Shown here: positions 17,083 to 23,941 of the stretch, in pieces
Numbering within the stretch: the stretch's first letter is position 1
Layout: every line of letters starts with the position of its first letter
From: Solirubrobacterales bacterium
Lineage (GTDB): Bacteria > Actinomycetota > Thermoleophilia > Solirubrobacterales > 70-9
Direction of reading: 5' to 3'
Length of the DNA: 40,927 nucleotides
Assembly: GCA_017304845.1 (NCBI GenBank)
Contig: JAFKLL010000027.1
Span: 1 to 40,927 of the forward strand
The notes under the pieces: model-generated
Seen by the model: only the letters and a program-made list of their open reading frames with translations
Databases searched by the model: none
Told to the model about the DNA's origin: nothing
Translations under genes and position numbers: made by a program

Positions 17083-18275
17083 TGCGAATCCTGATTCTTG
17101 GTGGTGACGGCTATCTCGGATGGCCCACGGCGATGCGGTTCTCCGATCGCGGCCACGACGTGACGATCGTCGACAACTTCGCCCGGCGCCGCTGGCACCT
17201 GGACCAGTCGACCGATTCGCTGGTGCCGATCTCCAGCCTGCAGGACCGTCTCGACGCCTGGGAGCGGGTCTCCGGACGCCGCATCGAGGCCCGGGTCGGC
17301 TGCATCGAGGACGGCGAGTTCCTCGACAAGGTGGTCGCGGACTTCCTGCCCGAGGCGGTCATCCACTACGGCGAGCAGCCTTCGGCCCCGTACTCGATGC
17401 GTTCGCGCCAGACCGCGGTCGAGACCCAGCAGACCAACGTGATCGGCACCCTCAACCTGCTCTTCTCGATGCGGGAGCACGTGCCGGACGCCCACCTGAT
17501 CAAGCTCGGCACGATGGGCGAGTACGGCACGCCCAACATCGACATCGAAGAGGGCTACATCGAGATCGAGCACAACGGCCGCAAGGACACGCTGCCCTTC
17601 CCGAAGCTGCCGGCCTCGCTCTACCACGCTTCGAAGGTCCACGACTCGACCAACATCCACTTCGCGAGCCGGGTCTGGGGCCTGCGCGCCACCGACCTGA
17701 ACCAGGGCGTCGTCTACGGCATCGAGACCGACGAGACCGCGCTCGACCCGGCCCTGGCGACCCGCTTCGACTACGACGAGACCTTCGGCACGGTGCTGAA
17801 CAGGTTCTGCGTCCAGGCCGTGATCGGCCATCCGCTGACCGTCTACGGGGCCGGCGGCCAGACCCGCGGCTACCTCAACATCCGCGACACCCTGCGCTGC
17901 GTCGAGCTGGCCACGCTGAACCCGGCCGACCGGGGCGAGTTCCGCGTCTTCAACCAGTTCACCGAGCAGTTCACCGTCTCCGAGCTGGCCGAGCTGGTCC
18001 AGCGCTGCGCCGGCGAGGTGGGCTACCAGGTCGCGATCGAGTCGTTCCCGAACCCCCGGGTCGAGCTGGAGAGCCACTACTACAACCCGAAGCACCAGAA
18101 GCTGCTGGATCTCGGCCTCGAGCCGCATCCGCTCGGCGAGGAGCTGGTCCGGTCGGTGCTCTCGACCATCGAGCGGCACCGCGATCGGGTGATCCAGCGG
18201 GCGATCACGCCGCGCACCAAGTGGAATCCCGGTGAGCTCGAGGGCGGCGCGCTCTCGGCCGCTCAGAAGGCGTAG
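17082..18275 (+). CDS. sqdB: UDP-sulfoquinovose synthase (SQD1/SqdB/Agl3 family)
   Basis: A 397-residue short-chain dehydrogenase-like enzyme that converts UDP-glucose plus sulfite to UDP-sulfoquinovose. Hallmarks are an N-terminal NAD fold, GGDGYLGWPTAM; VDNFARRRW; EQPSAPYSM; KLGTMGEYGTPNIDIEEG; and NPRVELESHYYNPKH. Catalytic Thr144, Tyr181 and Lys185 (TMGEYG and YHASK) sit at almost the same numbers as in plant SQD1. The ATG at 17082 directly starts the first strand (MRILILGG) and has a -10 box 8 bases upstream. No sulfolipid synthase is seen in the window; the divergent GT2/GT39 genes suggest use in a surface glycan rather than, or besides, a lipid. That use is inference. Confidence 0.92.
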   Translation: MRILILGGDGYLGWPTAMRFSDRGHDVTIVDNFARRRWHLDQSTDSLVPISSLQDRLDAWERVSGRRIEARVGCIEDGEFLDKVVADFLPEAVIHYGEQPSAPYSMRSRQTAVETQQTNVIGTLNLLFSMREHVPDAHLIKLGTMGEYGTPNIDIEEGYIEIEHNGRKDTLPFPKLPASLYHASKVHDSTNIHFASRVWGLRATDLNQGVVYGIETDETALDPALATRFDYDETFGTVLNRFCVQAVIGHPLTVYGAGGQTRGYLNIRDTLRCVELATLNPADRGEFRVFNQFTEQFTVSELAELVQRCAGEVGYQVAIESFPNPRVELESHYYNPKHQKLLDLGLEPHPLGEELVRSVLSTIERHRDRVIQRAITPRTKWNPGELEGGALSAAQKA

Positions 18276-18307
18276 TGACAGCCGCTTCGGGGCCTTTCCC
18301 GATCAGC

Positions 18308-18313
18308 TAGCAT
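18308..18313 (+). promoter_or_regulatory. -10-like box (TAGCAT) upstream of ilvB
   Basis: TAGCAT ends 10 bases before the ilvB ATG in a 48-base gap, implying a 5' leader of only a few bases. It is the same hexamer as before ilvC. There is no room for the leader-peptide attenuator known upstream of ilvB in some other Actinobacteria. Confidence 0.45.
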
Positions 18314-18323
18314 CGTTGGTCTG

Positions 18324-20003
18324 ATGAGAGCCGCAGACGCATTGTTCAAGTCCCTCGAGGCCGAAGGTGTCGACCACATCTTCGGCATCCCCGGTGGAGC
18401 GAACCTGCCCACCTATGACGCGTTGGTCGACGCCGATCTGCGGCACGTACAGGCCCGTCACGAGCAGGCCGCCGGCCACGCCGCCGAGGGTTACGCTCAC
18501 GCCTCCGGGCGGGTCGGGGTCGCCTTCGGCACCTCCGGCCCCGGCGCCACCAACCTGGTCACCGCGATCGCCGACGCGATGATGGACTCGGTCCCGACCG
18601 TCTTCATCACCGGGCAGGTCCGCACCGACCTGATCGGCACGGATGGCTTCCAGGAGGCCGACATCGTCGGCATCACCATGCCGATCGTCAAGCACTCGCT
18701 GCTGGTCACCGAGGCCGAGCAGATCCCGGAGTACATCCACGAGGCCTTCCACATCGCCTCCACGGGGCGTCCGGGCCCGGTCCTGGTCGACGTCCCTCAG
18801 GACCTGGCCAAGGCCGAGATCGATTATCAGCCGCGCACCCAGCCGGTCGAGCTGGCGGGCTACAAGCCCAGCATCGAGGGCAACCTGAAGCAGATCAGGC
18901 TGGCCGCGAAGGCGATGGCGAACGCGCGGCGCCCGGTGATCTACTACGGCGGCGGCGTCGTCCTCGGCGACGCGTCGACCGAGCTGCGCGAGCTCTGCGG
19001 ATCCGACAACTTCCCGGTCACCTCGACCCTGATGGGCCTCGGGGCCTACCCGGCCGACGGCGACCAGTGGCTGGGCATGCTCGGCATGCACGGCACCCGG
19101 ACCGCGAACTACGCGATGGACGAGGCGGATCTGATCATCGCGATCGGCGCCCGTTTCGACGACCGGATCACCGGCAAGCTCTCCGAGTTCGCCCCCGGCG
19201 CGAAGTTCATCCACATCGACGTCGATCCGGCCGAGATCTCGAAGAACGTCCCCGCCCACATCCCGATCGTCGGCGACGCCAAGCTGGTCCTGCCGAAGCT
19301 GACCCGCGAGTACCGGGCGCTGCAGACCGATCCGGCCCGGCTCGAAGGCTGGTGGAGCCGGATCAAGGCCTGGCAGGGCGAGTACCCGCTGACCTACGAG
19401 CCCGGGACCGAGGGCGAGATCAAGCCCCAGCTCATGGTCGAGATGATGCACAAGGTCACCGGCGGTGACGCGATCATCACCTCGGACGTCGGCCAGCATC
19501 AGATGTGGGCCGCCCAGTACTACGGGTTCAACCAGCCCGGCAAGTGGATCAACTCCGGCGGTCTCGGCACGATGGGCTTCGGCCTGCCGGCCGCGATCGG
19601 CGCGAAGGTCGCCAAGCCGGACGAGCAGGTCGTCTGCATCTCCGGCGACGGCAGCCTGATCATGAACATCCAGGAGCTGGCCACCGCGGTCAACGAGGAC
19701 GTGCCGGTCAAGGTCTTCCTGATGAACAACGGCTTCATGGGCATGGTCCGCCAGTGGCAGGAACTGTTCTGGTCGGAGCGTTACAGCGGGGTCGAGAACG
19801 GCCCCAGCCCGGACTGGGTCAAGCTGACCGAGGCCTTCGGGGCCAAGGGCCTGCGCTGCGAGGACAGCGCCGATCTCGAGGAGATGATGCAGGCGACCCT
19901 CGACCACGACGGTCCGGCTCTGCTCGACGTGCGGGTCAGCCCGCGCGAGAACTGCTACCCGATGATCCCCGCGGGGAACGCGGCAAGGGACATGGTGGGC
20001 TGA
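18324..20003 (+). CDS. ilvB: Acetolactate synthase large (catalytic) subunit
   Basis: Thiamine-diphosphate enzyme that condenses pyruvate with pyruvate or 2-oxobutyrate in the first common step of valine, leucine and isoleucine synthesis. 559 residues. Visible are GIPGGANLPTYDAL, the catalytic Glu47 in ARHEQAAGHAAEGYA, GTSGPGATNLVT, the FAD/central domain (GARFDDRITGKL) and the ThDP/Mg site GDGSLIMNIQELATA...MNNGFMGMVRQWQ. The ATG at 18324 gives the usual N-terminus. Its TGA overlaps the ilvN ATG by one base (TGATG). Confidence 0.96.
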   Translation: MRAADALFKSLEAEGVDHIFGIPGGANLPTYDALVDADLRHVQARHEQAAGHAAEGYAHASGRVGVAFGTSGPGATNLVTAIADAMMDSVPTVFITGQVRTDLIGTDGFQEADIVGITMPIVKHSLLVTEAEQIPEYIHEAFHIASTGRPGPVLVDVPQDLAKAEIDYQPRTQPVELAGYKPSIEGNLKQIRLAAKAMANARRPVIYYGGGVVLGDASTELRELCGSDNFPVTSTLMGLGAYPADGDQWLGMLGMHGTRTANYAMDEADLIIAIGARFDDRITGKLSEFAPGAKFIHIDVDPAEISKNVPAHIPIVGDAKLVLPKLTREYRALQTDPARLEGWWSRIKAWQGEYPLTYEPGTEGEIKPQLMVEMMHKVTGGDAIITSDVGQHQMWAAQYYGFNQPGKWINSGGLGTMGFGLPAAIGAKVAKPDEQVVCISGDGSLIMNIQELATAVNEDVPVKVFLMNNGFMGMVRQWQELFWSERYSGVENGPSPDWVKLTEAFGAKGLRCEDSADLEEMMQATLDHDGPALLDVRVSPRENCYPMIPAGNAARDMVG

Positions 20004-20545
20004 TGGCTTCCACGGACATGGTCAAGCTCGAAGATCTCCACGCGGGGCGCTCGCCGCTCTCCGGCCGCAAGCACGTGCTCTCGATCCTGGTCGAGAACCG
20101 TCCCGGCGTGCTGGCCCGGGTCGCGGGCCTGTTCTCCCGTCGTGGCTTCAACATCGACACCCTCGCGGTCGGACCGACCGAGGATCCGGACGTCTCGAGG
20201 ATCACCCTGACCCTGGATGGCGCGATCCATCCGATCGATCAGGTGACCAAGCAGCTGCACAAGCTGGTCAACGTGCTCAAGATCCGCGACATGGAGCCGG
20301 ATGACACGGTGGCCCGCGAGATGGCGCTGTTCAAGGTGTCGGCCGCGGTCGAGAACCGGGCGGAGATCGTCCAGTTCGCGGAGATCTTCCGGGCCAAGAT
20401 CGTCGACGTGTCGCGCCGGGCGCTGATCGTCGAGGTGACCGGCTCGCACGACAAGATCGAGGCGTTCGAAAGCATGTTGCGGCCTCACGGCCTGCTCGAG
20501 ATGGTCCGTACGGGCGAAGTCGCCCTCGCGCGCGGCGGCGACTGA
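20003..20545 (+). CDS. ilvN: Acetolactate synthase small (regulatory) subunit
   Basis: Regulatory subunit that activates IlvB and confers feedback inhibition by valine. At 180 aa it is a normal length. An N-terminal ACT domain (HVLSILVENRPGVLARVAGLFSRRGFNID, residues about 24-52) is followed by VGPTEDPDVSRITLTLDG and the C-terminal domain with VAREMALFKV and RALIVEVTGSHDKIEAF. The ATG at 20003 overlaps the ilvB stop by one base and its TGA overlaps the menF ATG by one base, so all three are probably co-translated. The frame is open upstream only as shadow of ilvB. Confidence 0.95.
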   Translation: MASTDMVKLEDLHAGRSPLSGRKHVLSILVENRPGVLARVAGLFSRRGFNIDTLAVGPTEDPDVSRITLTLDGAIHPIDQVTKQLHKLVNVLKIRDMEPDDTVAREMALFKVSAAVENRAEIVQFAEIFRAKIVDVSRRALIVEVTGSHDKIEAFESMLRPHGLLEMVRTGEVALARGGD

Positions 20546-21954
20546 TGCCGTCGCCCTCGACAGGGGCGGATCTCGAAGGACAGCTGCGCTCGGCCTTGAC
20601 CGAGGCGGTCGGCCGCGGACGCGAGACCCTGGTCTCGGCCACGGTCCCGTTCGACTGCGCGGACCCGGTCGCGACGGTCTTCTCGTCGCGGCGGGCGGGC
20701 GAGCCGTTCTTCTGCTGGGAACAGCCGGACCGGGACATACGCCTCGGGGCCCTCGGCCGGGTTCGCGAGGTGAACTCCCGGGGCGACGGCCGTTTTCTCG
20801 AGGTCGCGGCCGAGTGCGCGCATCTGTCCGGCGACGCCGTGCTGGTCGGCTCGGGCGGTTTCACCACTGGGCCGGTCTGGACCGGAGGCTTCTCCTTCCA
20901 CGAGGAGGGCACGGCCGGCGGGCGGGCGCCCGACTCGTCCTGGTCCTCCTTCGAGCCGGCGTCGATGATCCTCCCGGAGCTCTCGATCCAGTCCTCGGAG
21001 AGCGAGACGAACCTGACCGTGAACCTGATCGTCGGGCCGGGCAGCGACCCGGACCGGCTGCTCGCCGCGGCCCTGGCCCGGGTCGCCGGCCTGATCGAGA
21101 ACGAGCCGCCGATGCTCGATCCGCATCCGGCCGTGGCGCCGACCATCGAGAGCGTGCTGAGCCCCGAGTCCTACGAGAGCTCGGTGGCGGCCGCGGTGGA
21201 GCGGATCAAGGCGGGGGAGATCGAGAAGGTCGTGTTGGCCCGCGAGGTCGTGGTCAGGGCCGGCTCGGCCCATGACCCGTTCGCGATCTTCGACGCGCTC
21301 CGGCAGGGCTTCCCGGCCTGCTTCAACTTTTGCGTGGGCACCGGCGAGGCCGCCTTCATCGGGGCCAGCCCCGAGCTGCTGGTCCGCTGCGCCGGGCGCG
21401 GGGTCGCCACGGTCGGGCTGGCCGGCTCCACCCGTCGCAGCTCCGATCCCGCGGTCGACGACCATCTCGCCCAGAAGCTGCTCGGCAGCGACAAGGACCG
21501 GGGCGAGCAGGCCGTCGTGGTCCGCCGCATCGTCAAGACCCTCTCCCGGATCAGCGTCTGGGTCGAGGCAGCCGACGAGCCAGAGATCATCAAGGTCGCC
21601 AACATCCAGCATCTAGGCACCCCGGTCTACGCGCAGCTGGCCCAGCCCCGCACCGCGATCGAGCTGGCCGGCCTGCTCCACCCGACCCCGGCGGTCGGCG
21701 GCGAGCCGTGGAAGAAGGCGGGCAGGGTGATGGCCGAGGTCGAGGAGATGGACCGCGGCTGGTACGCCGGCCCGGTCGGCTGGATGGACGGTTCCGGCGA
21801 CGGCGAGTTCTGCGTCGCCCTGCGGAGCGCCCTGCTGCGCGACCGCGAGGCGCATCTCTATGCCGGAGTGGGCGTGGTCACGGACTCGGACCCGGCCGCC
21901 GAGCTGGCCGAGACCGAGATCAAGCTGGGAGCCCTGCTCCCGCTCCTCTCCTAG
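20545..21954 (+). CDS. menF: Isochorismate synthase MenF
   Basis: Chorismate-utilising enzyme that makes isochorismate, the first committed step of menaquinone synthesis. 469 residues. The C-terminal chorismate-binding domain carries IEKVVLAREVV, FIGASPELLVRC, GLAGSTRRSSDPAVDD, LGTPVYAQL, LHPTPAVGGEPW and DRGWYAGPVGWMDGSGDGEF. It is assigned to isochorismate rather than anthranilate or salicylate synthase by overall pattern and the other men genes nearby. It is unusual in being fused by a TGATG overlap to ilvN, so its translation should follow branched-chain amino acid regulation. It converges with menD across a long hairpin. Confidence 0.93.
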   Translation: MPSPSTGADLEGQLRSALTEAVGRGRETLVSATVPFDCADPVATVFSSRRAGEPFFCWEQPDRDIRLGALGRVREVNSRGDGRFLEVAAECAHLSGDAVLVGSGGFTTGPVWTGGFSFHEEGTAGGRAPDSSWSSFEPASMILPELSIQSSESETNLTVNLIVGPGSDPDRLLAAALARVAGLIENEPPMLDPHPAVAPTIESVLSPESYESSVAAAVERIKAGEIEKVVLAREVVVRAGSAHDPFAIFDALRQGFPACFNFCVGTGEAAFIGASPELLVRCAGRGVATVGLAGSTRRSSDPAVDDHLAQKLLGSDKDRGEQAVVVRRIVKTLSRISVWVEAADEPEIIKVANIQHLGTPVYAQLAQPRTAIELAGLLHPTPAVGGEPWKKAGRVMAEVEEMDRGWYAGPVGWMDGSGDGEFCVALRSALLRDREAHLYAGVGVVTDSDPAAELAETEIKLGALLPLLS

Positions 21955-21977
21955 CCCCAAGCCCGCGGAGACACACC

Positions 21978-22034
21978 AGCCCGCGAGATGCAGATCGGCG
22001 CCGCATAGCGCACCCAATCTGCATCTCGCGGGCT
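21978..22034. repeat. 18-bp perfect inverted repeat between convergent menF and menD
   Basis: 21978-21995 is perfectly complementary to 22017-22034, with a 21-base loop. The right arm reaches the last base of the menD stop codon. It probably terminates one or both genes, but the stem is longer and less T-flanked than the ordinary terminators here and resembles a REP-like palindrome. Confidence 0.85.
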
Positions 22035-23746
22035 CAGCCGGCGACCGCTACTCGGATGACCTTGGCCGGGCCCGGCGTGGCTTCGGCGAAGGCGTGGTCC
22101 AGGTCCTCGATCGAGGCGGCCTCCGCGAAGGGGAGGCGGTAGAGCCGGGCCGCGTCCTCGACGGAGAGGCCGGAGGGCGTCCGCATCAGCGCCTCGAACT
22201 CGTCGTCGGCAATCGCTTGGCGTTGCGGCAGGCGTTCGAAGATCGCACCGCCGTCGTTGTCGAGCACGACGATCCTGGTGGCCGCCGGCAGGTCCTGGCC
22301 CAGGGCCAGGCTGCCGACGTCGTGGAAGAAGCCGAGGTCGCCGGTCACGATGGTGGTCGGCAGCCCGGTCGCCCGGGCGGCGCCGAGGCCGGAGGCGACC
22401 AGGCCGTCGATCCCGTTGGCGCCGCGGTTGGCGAGGAAGCAGAGGTCCTTGTCCAGGCTCGGCAGCGACTCCTCCTGATCCCGGATCGCCATGCTCGAGG
22501 CCGTGTAGACGATCGAGCCGGGCTCCTGCAGCTCGGCGACCCGGGCCTGGACCAGGCCGGCCGCCAACCCGTCGGTCGCGAGCCAAGACCGTTCGATCTC
22601 GGCCCTCTCCTCGTCCTCGGCCGTCATCCAGCCGTCGCGGAAGTCGCTGTCGACGGGCCCCTCGACCCGGCTCTCGGCCGTGTTCTCGATCTGGTGGAGC
22701 AGGGTCGCGGGGTCGCAGCGGAGGATCAGGTCCGCGGTGCGGGTCGGTTCGTACCAGCCGTGATCGGGATCGATCACGATCTGGGCGGAGTCGAGCTCGG
22801 AGAGCCAGATCCGGAGGCGTTTCGAGGTCGGGAACTCGCCCAGCCGGATCACCAGCTCGGGGGCCAGGGCCGGATCCCGGCGGGCGGCGATCCGCTCGTA
22901 GGCGGTGACCACGGCGCCGCGGTCGTGAGGGCCGTGGCGGAACTGCGAGGTCGGCTCGGCCAGGACGGGGGCGCGGCAGGCCTCGGCCAGGCGCCCCAGC
23001 GGCTCCCGGATGCCGGGATCGGTCTGGCGGCCGGCCAGGATCAGGATCCGGTCAGCCGACTCGATCATCGAGACCACGCGGCTCACGGTCGCGAGGTCGG
23101 CGCCGCAGGCCACCGAATCGACCTGGGTCAACGGCGCGTCGCCACGGCCTTCCAAGGCCAGGCGTCGCTCGGCCGTGACCGCGCCCGGTACCTCGATCGG
23201 CGCCAGCGGGTCGCGCAGCGGGAAGTTGAGATGGACCGGGCCGGGGCGGGGGTCGCCGCTCGCGGTCGCCCAGGCTCGGCAGGCCAGCGAGCGGTAGTGG
23301 AGCAGCCCGGAGTCGTCGGCGTCGTGGCTCCCGACCTCCGTGAACCAGCGGACCGAGCTTCCGAACAGCTTGATCTGGTCGATCGTCTGGCCGGCGCCGA
23401 CGTCGCGCAACTCCGGCGGTCGATCGGCGGTCAGCACGACCAGCGGGACCGCCGAGAGATCCGCCTCGGCGACCGCCGGGTGGTAGTTCGCGGCGGCCGT
23501 GCCGGAGGTGCAGACGAGGGCGACCGGGAGGCCGGTCGACTGGGCGGCGCCGAGTGCGAAGAAGGACGCGGATCGCTCGTCCAGAGCCACTTCCACCTCG
23601 ATTCCCTCCTGTCGGAAGAGGGCGATCGCAAGGGGGGTGGAGCGGGATCCGGGGGAGACCACCGCGAGCCTCATCCCGCTGCGGGCGAGCTCCTCGGCGA
23701 ACGCGGAACAGAGAGAGGTGTTCGTGTTGGTCGAATCCACGCGCAT
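22034..23746 (-). CDS. menD: SEPHCHC synthase MenD
   Basis: Thiamine-diphosphate enzyme that adds the succinyl-semialdehyde unit from 2-oxoglutarate to isochorismate in menaquinone synthesis. 570 residues from the ATG at 23746. N-terminal motifs are VVSPGSRSTPLAIAL, DERSASFFALG and TSGTAAANYHPAV-EA. The cofactor-binding end carries ANRGANGIDGL, TGDLGFFHDVGSLAL and DNDGGAIFERLPQR. The frame is open 64 codons further upstream, but that part lacks family similarity and overlaps the leader of the divergent gene. A minus-strand TAGGCT (23751-23756) close to the ATG hints at a short or absent leader. It is transcribed alone, convergent with menF. Confidence 0.94.
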   Translation of the reverse strand: MRVDSTNTNTSLCSAFAEELARSGMRLAVVSPGSRSTPLAIALFRQEGIEVEVALDERSASFFALGAAQSTGLPVALVCTSGTAAANYHPAVAEADLSAVPLVVLTADRPPELRDVGAGQTIDQIKLFGSSVRWFTEVGSHDADDSGLLHYRSLACRAWATASGDPRPGPVHLNFPLRDPLAPIEVPGAVTAERRLALEGRGDAPLTQVDSVACGADLATVSRVVSMIESADRILILAGRQTDPGIREPLGRLAEACRAPVLAEPTSQFRHGPHDRGAVVTAYERIAARRDPALAPELVIRLGEFPTSKRLRIWLSELDSAQIVIDPDHGWYEPTRTADLILRCDPATLLHQIENTAESRVEGPVDSDFRDGWMTAEDEERAEIERSWLATDGLAAGLVQARVAELQEPGSIVYTASSMAIRDQEESLPSLDKDLCFLANRGANGIDGLVASGLGAARATGLPTTIVTGDLGFFHDVGSLALGQDLPAATRIVVLDNDGGAIFERLPQRQAIADDEFEALMRTPSGLSVEDAARLYRLPFAEAASIEDLDHAFAEATPGPAKVIRVAVAG

Positions 23747-23791
23747 CGAGAGCCTAGAAGCATCTTCCACAAAAAGGTTTTTGGAAAGTTC

Positions 23792-23820
23792 TTGGCTTTT
23801 CTCGTTGCATGCGGTAGCGT
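23792..23820 (+). promoter_or_regulatory. Promoter of the beta-helix gene (TTGGCT-17-TAGCGT)
   Basis: -35 TTGGCT (23792-23797) and -10 TAGCGT (23815-23820) are exactly 17 bases apart in a locally AT-rich stretch. The expected start near 23827 gives a leader of about 115 bases, unlike the leaderless genes in this window. Confidence 0.55.
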
Positions 23821-23835
23821 CGGATCCAGAAAAGC

Positions 23836-23902
23836 GGTCGGGTGGACCCTCGTCCAGGGAAACAGTCTGGCTTCGCCAGGCGCCGTAAATCGGCCCCCGA
23901 CC
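23836..23902 (+). ncRNA. Structured 5' leader, candidate cis-regulatory RNA of unknown class
   Basis: A 7-bp closing helix (23836-23842 with 23896-23902) encloses two hairpins: TGGAC/GTCCA with a 4-base loop (23843-23856) and CTGGC/GCCAG with a TTC loop (23867-23879). Unpaired, purine-rich joining strands GGGAAACAGT and GTAAAT connect them. It lies between the promoter and the start of a secreted protein. CTCC at 23909-23912 could pair with the ribosome binding site (GGAG, 23931-23934), offering a switchable element. The layout is riboswitch-like, but I cannot place it in a named family. Confidence 0.45.
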
Positions 23903-23941
23903 AATCAGCTCCAACGTCCAATGTCCTGTGGGAGGCATCTG

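Noticed and set aside
18276..18323. An attenuator or leader peptide before ilvB
   Set aside because: The gap is only 48 bases, with a -10-like box 10 bases before the ATG. No leader ORF or terminator fits.
23836..23902. Firm assignment of the structured leader to the c-di-GMP-I riboswitch
   Set aside because: Only a loose resemblance of joining strands is visible, and the conserved core and tetraloop-receptor features are not all present.
21860..23941. A long plus-strand extension in frame with the beta-helix gene
   Set aside because: It lies antisense to menD. The real start is the GTG at 23942 with a ribosome binding site and signal peptide.
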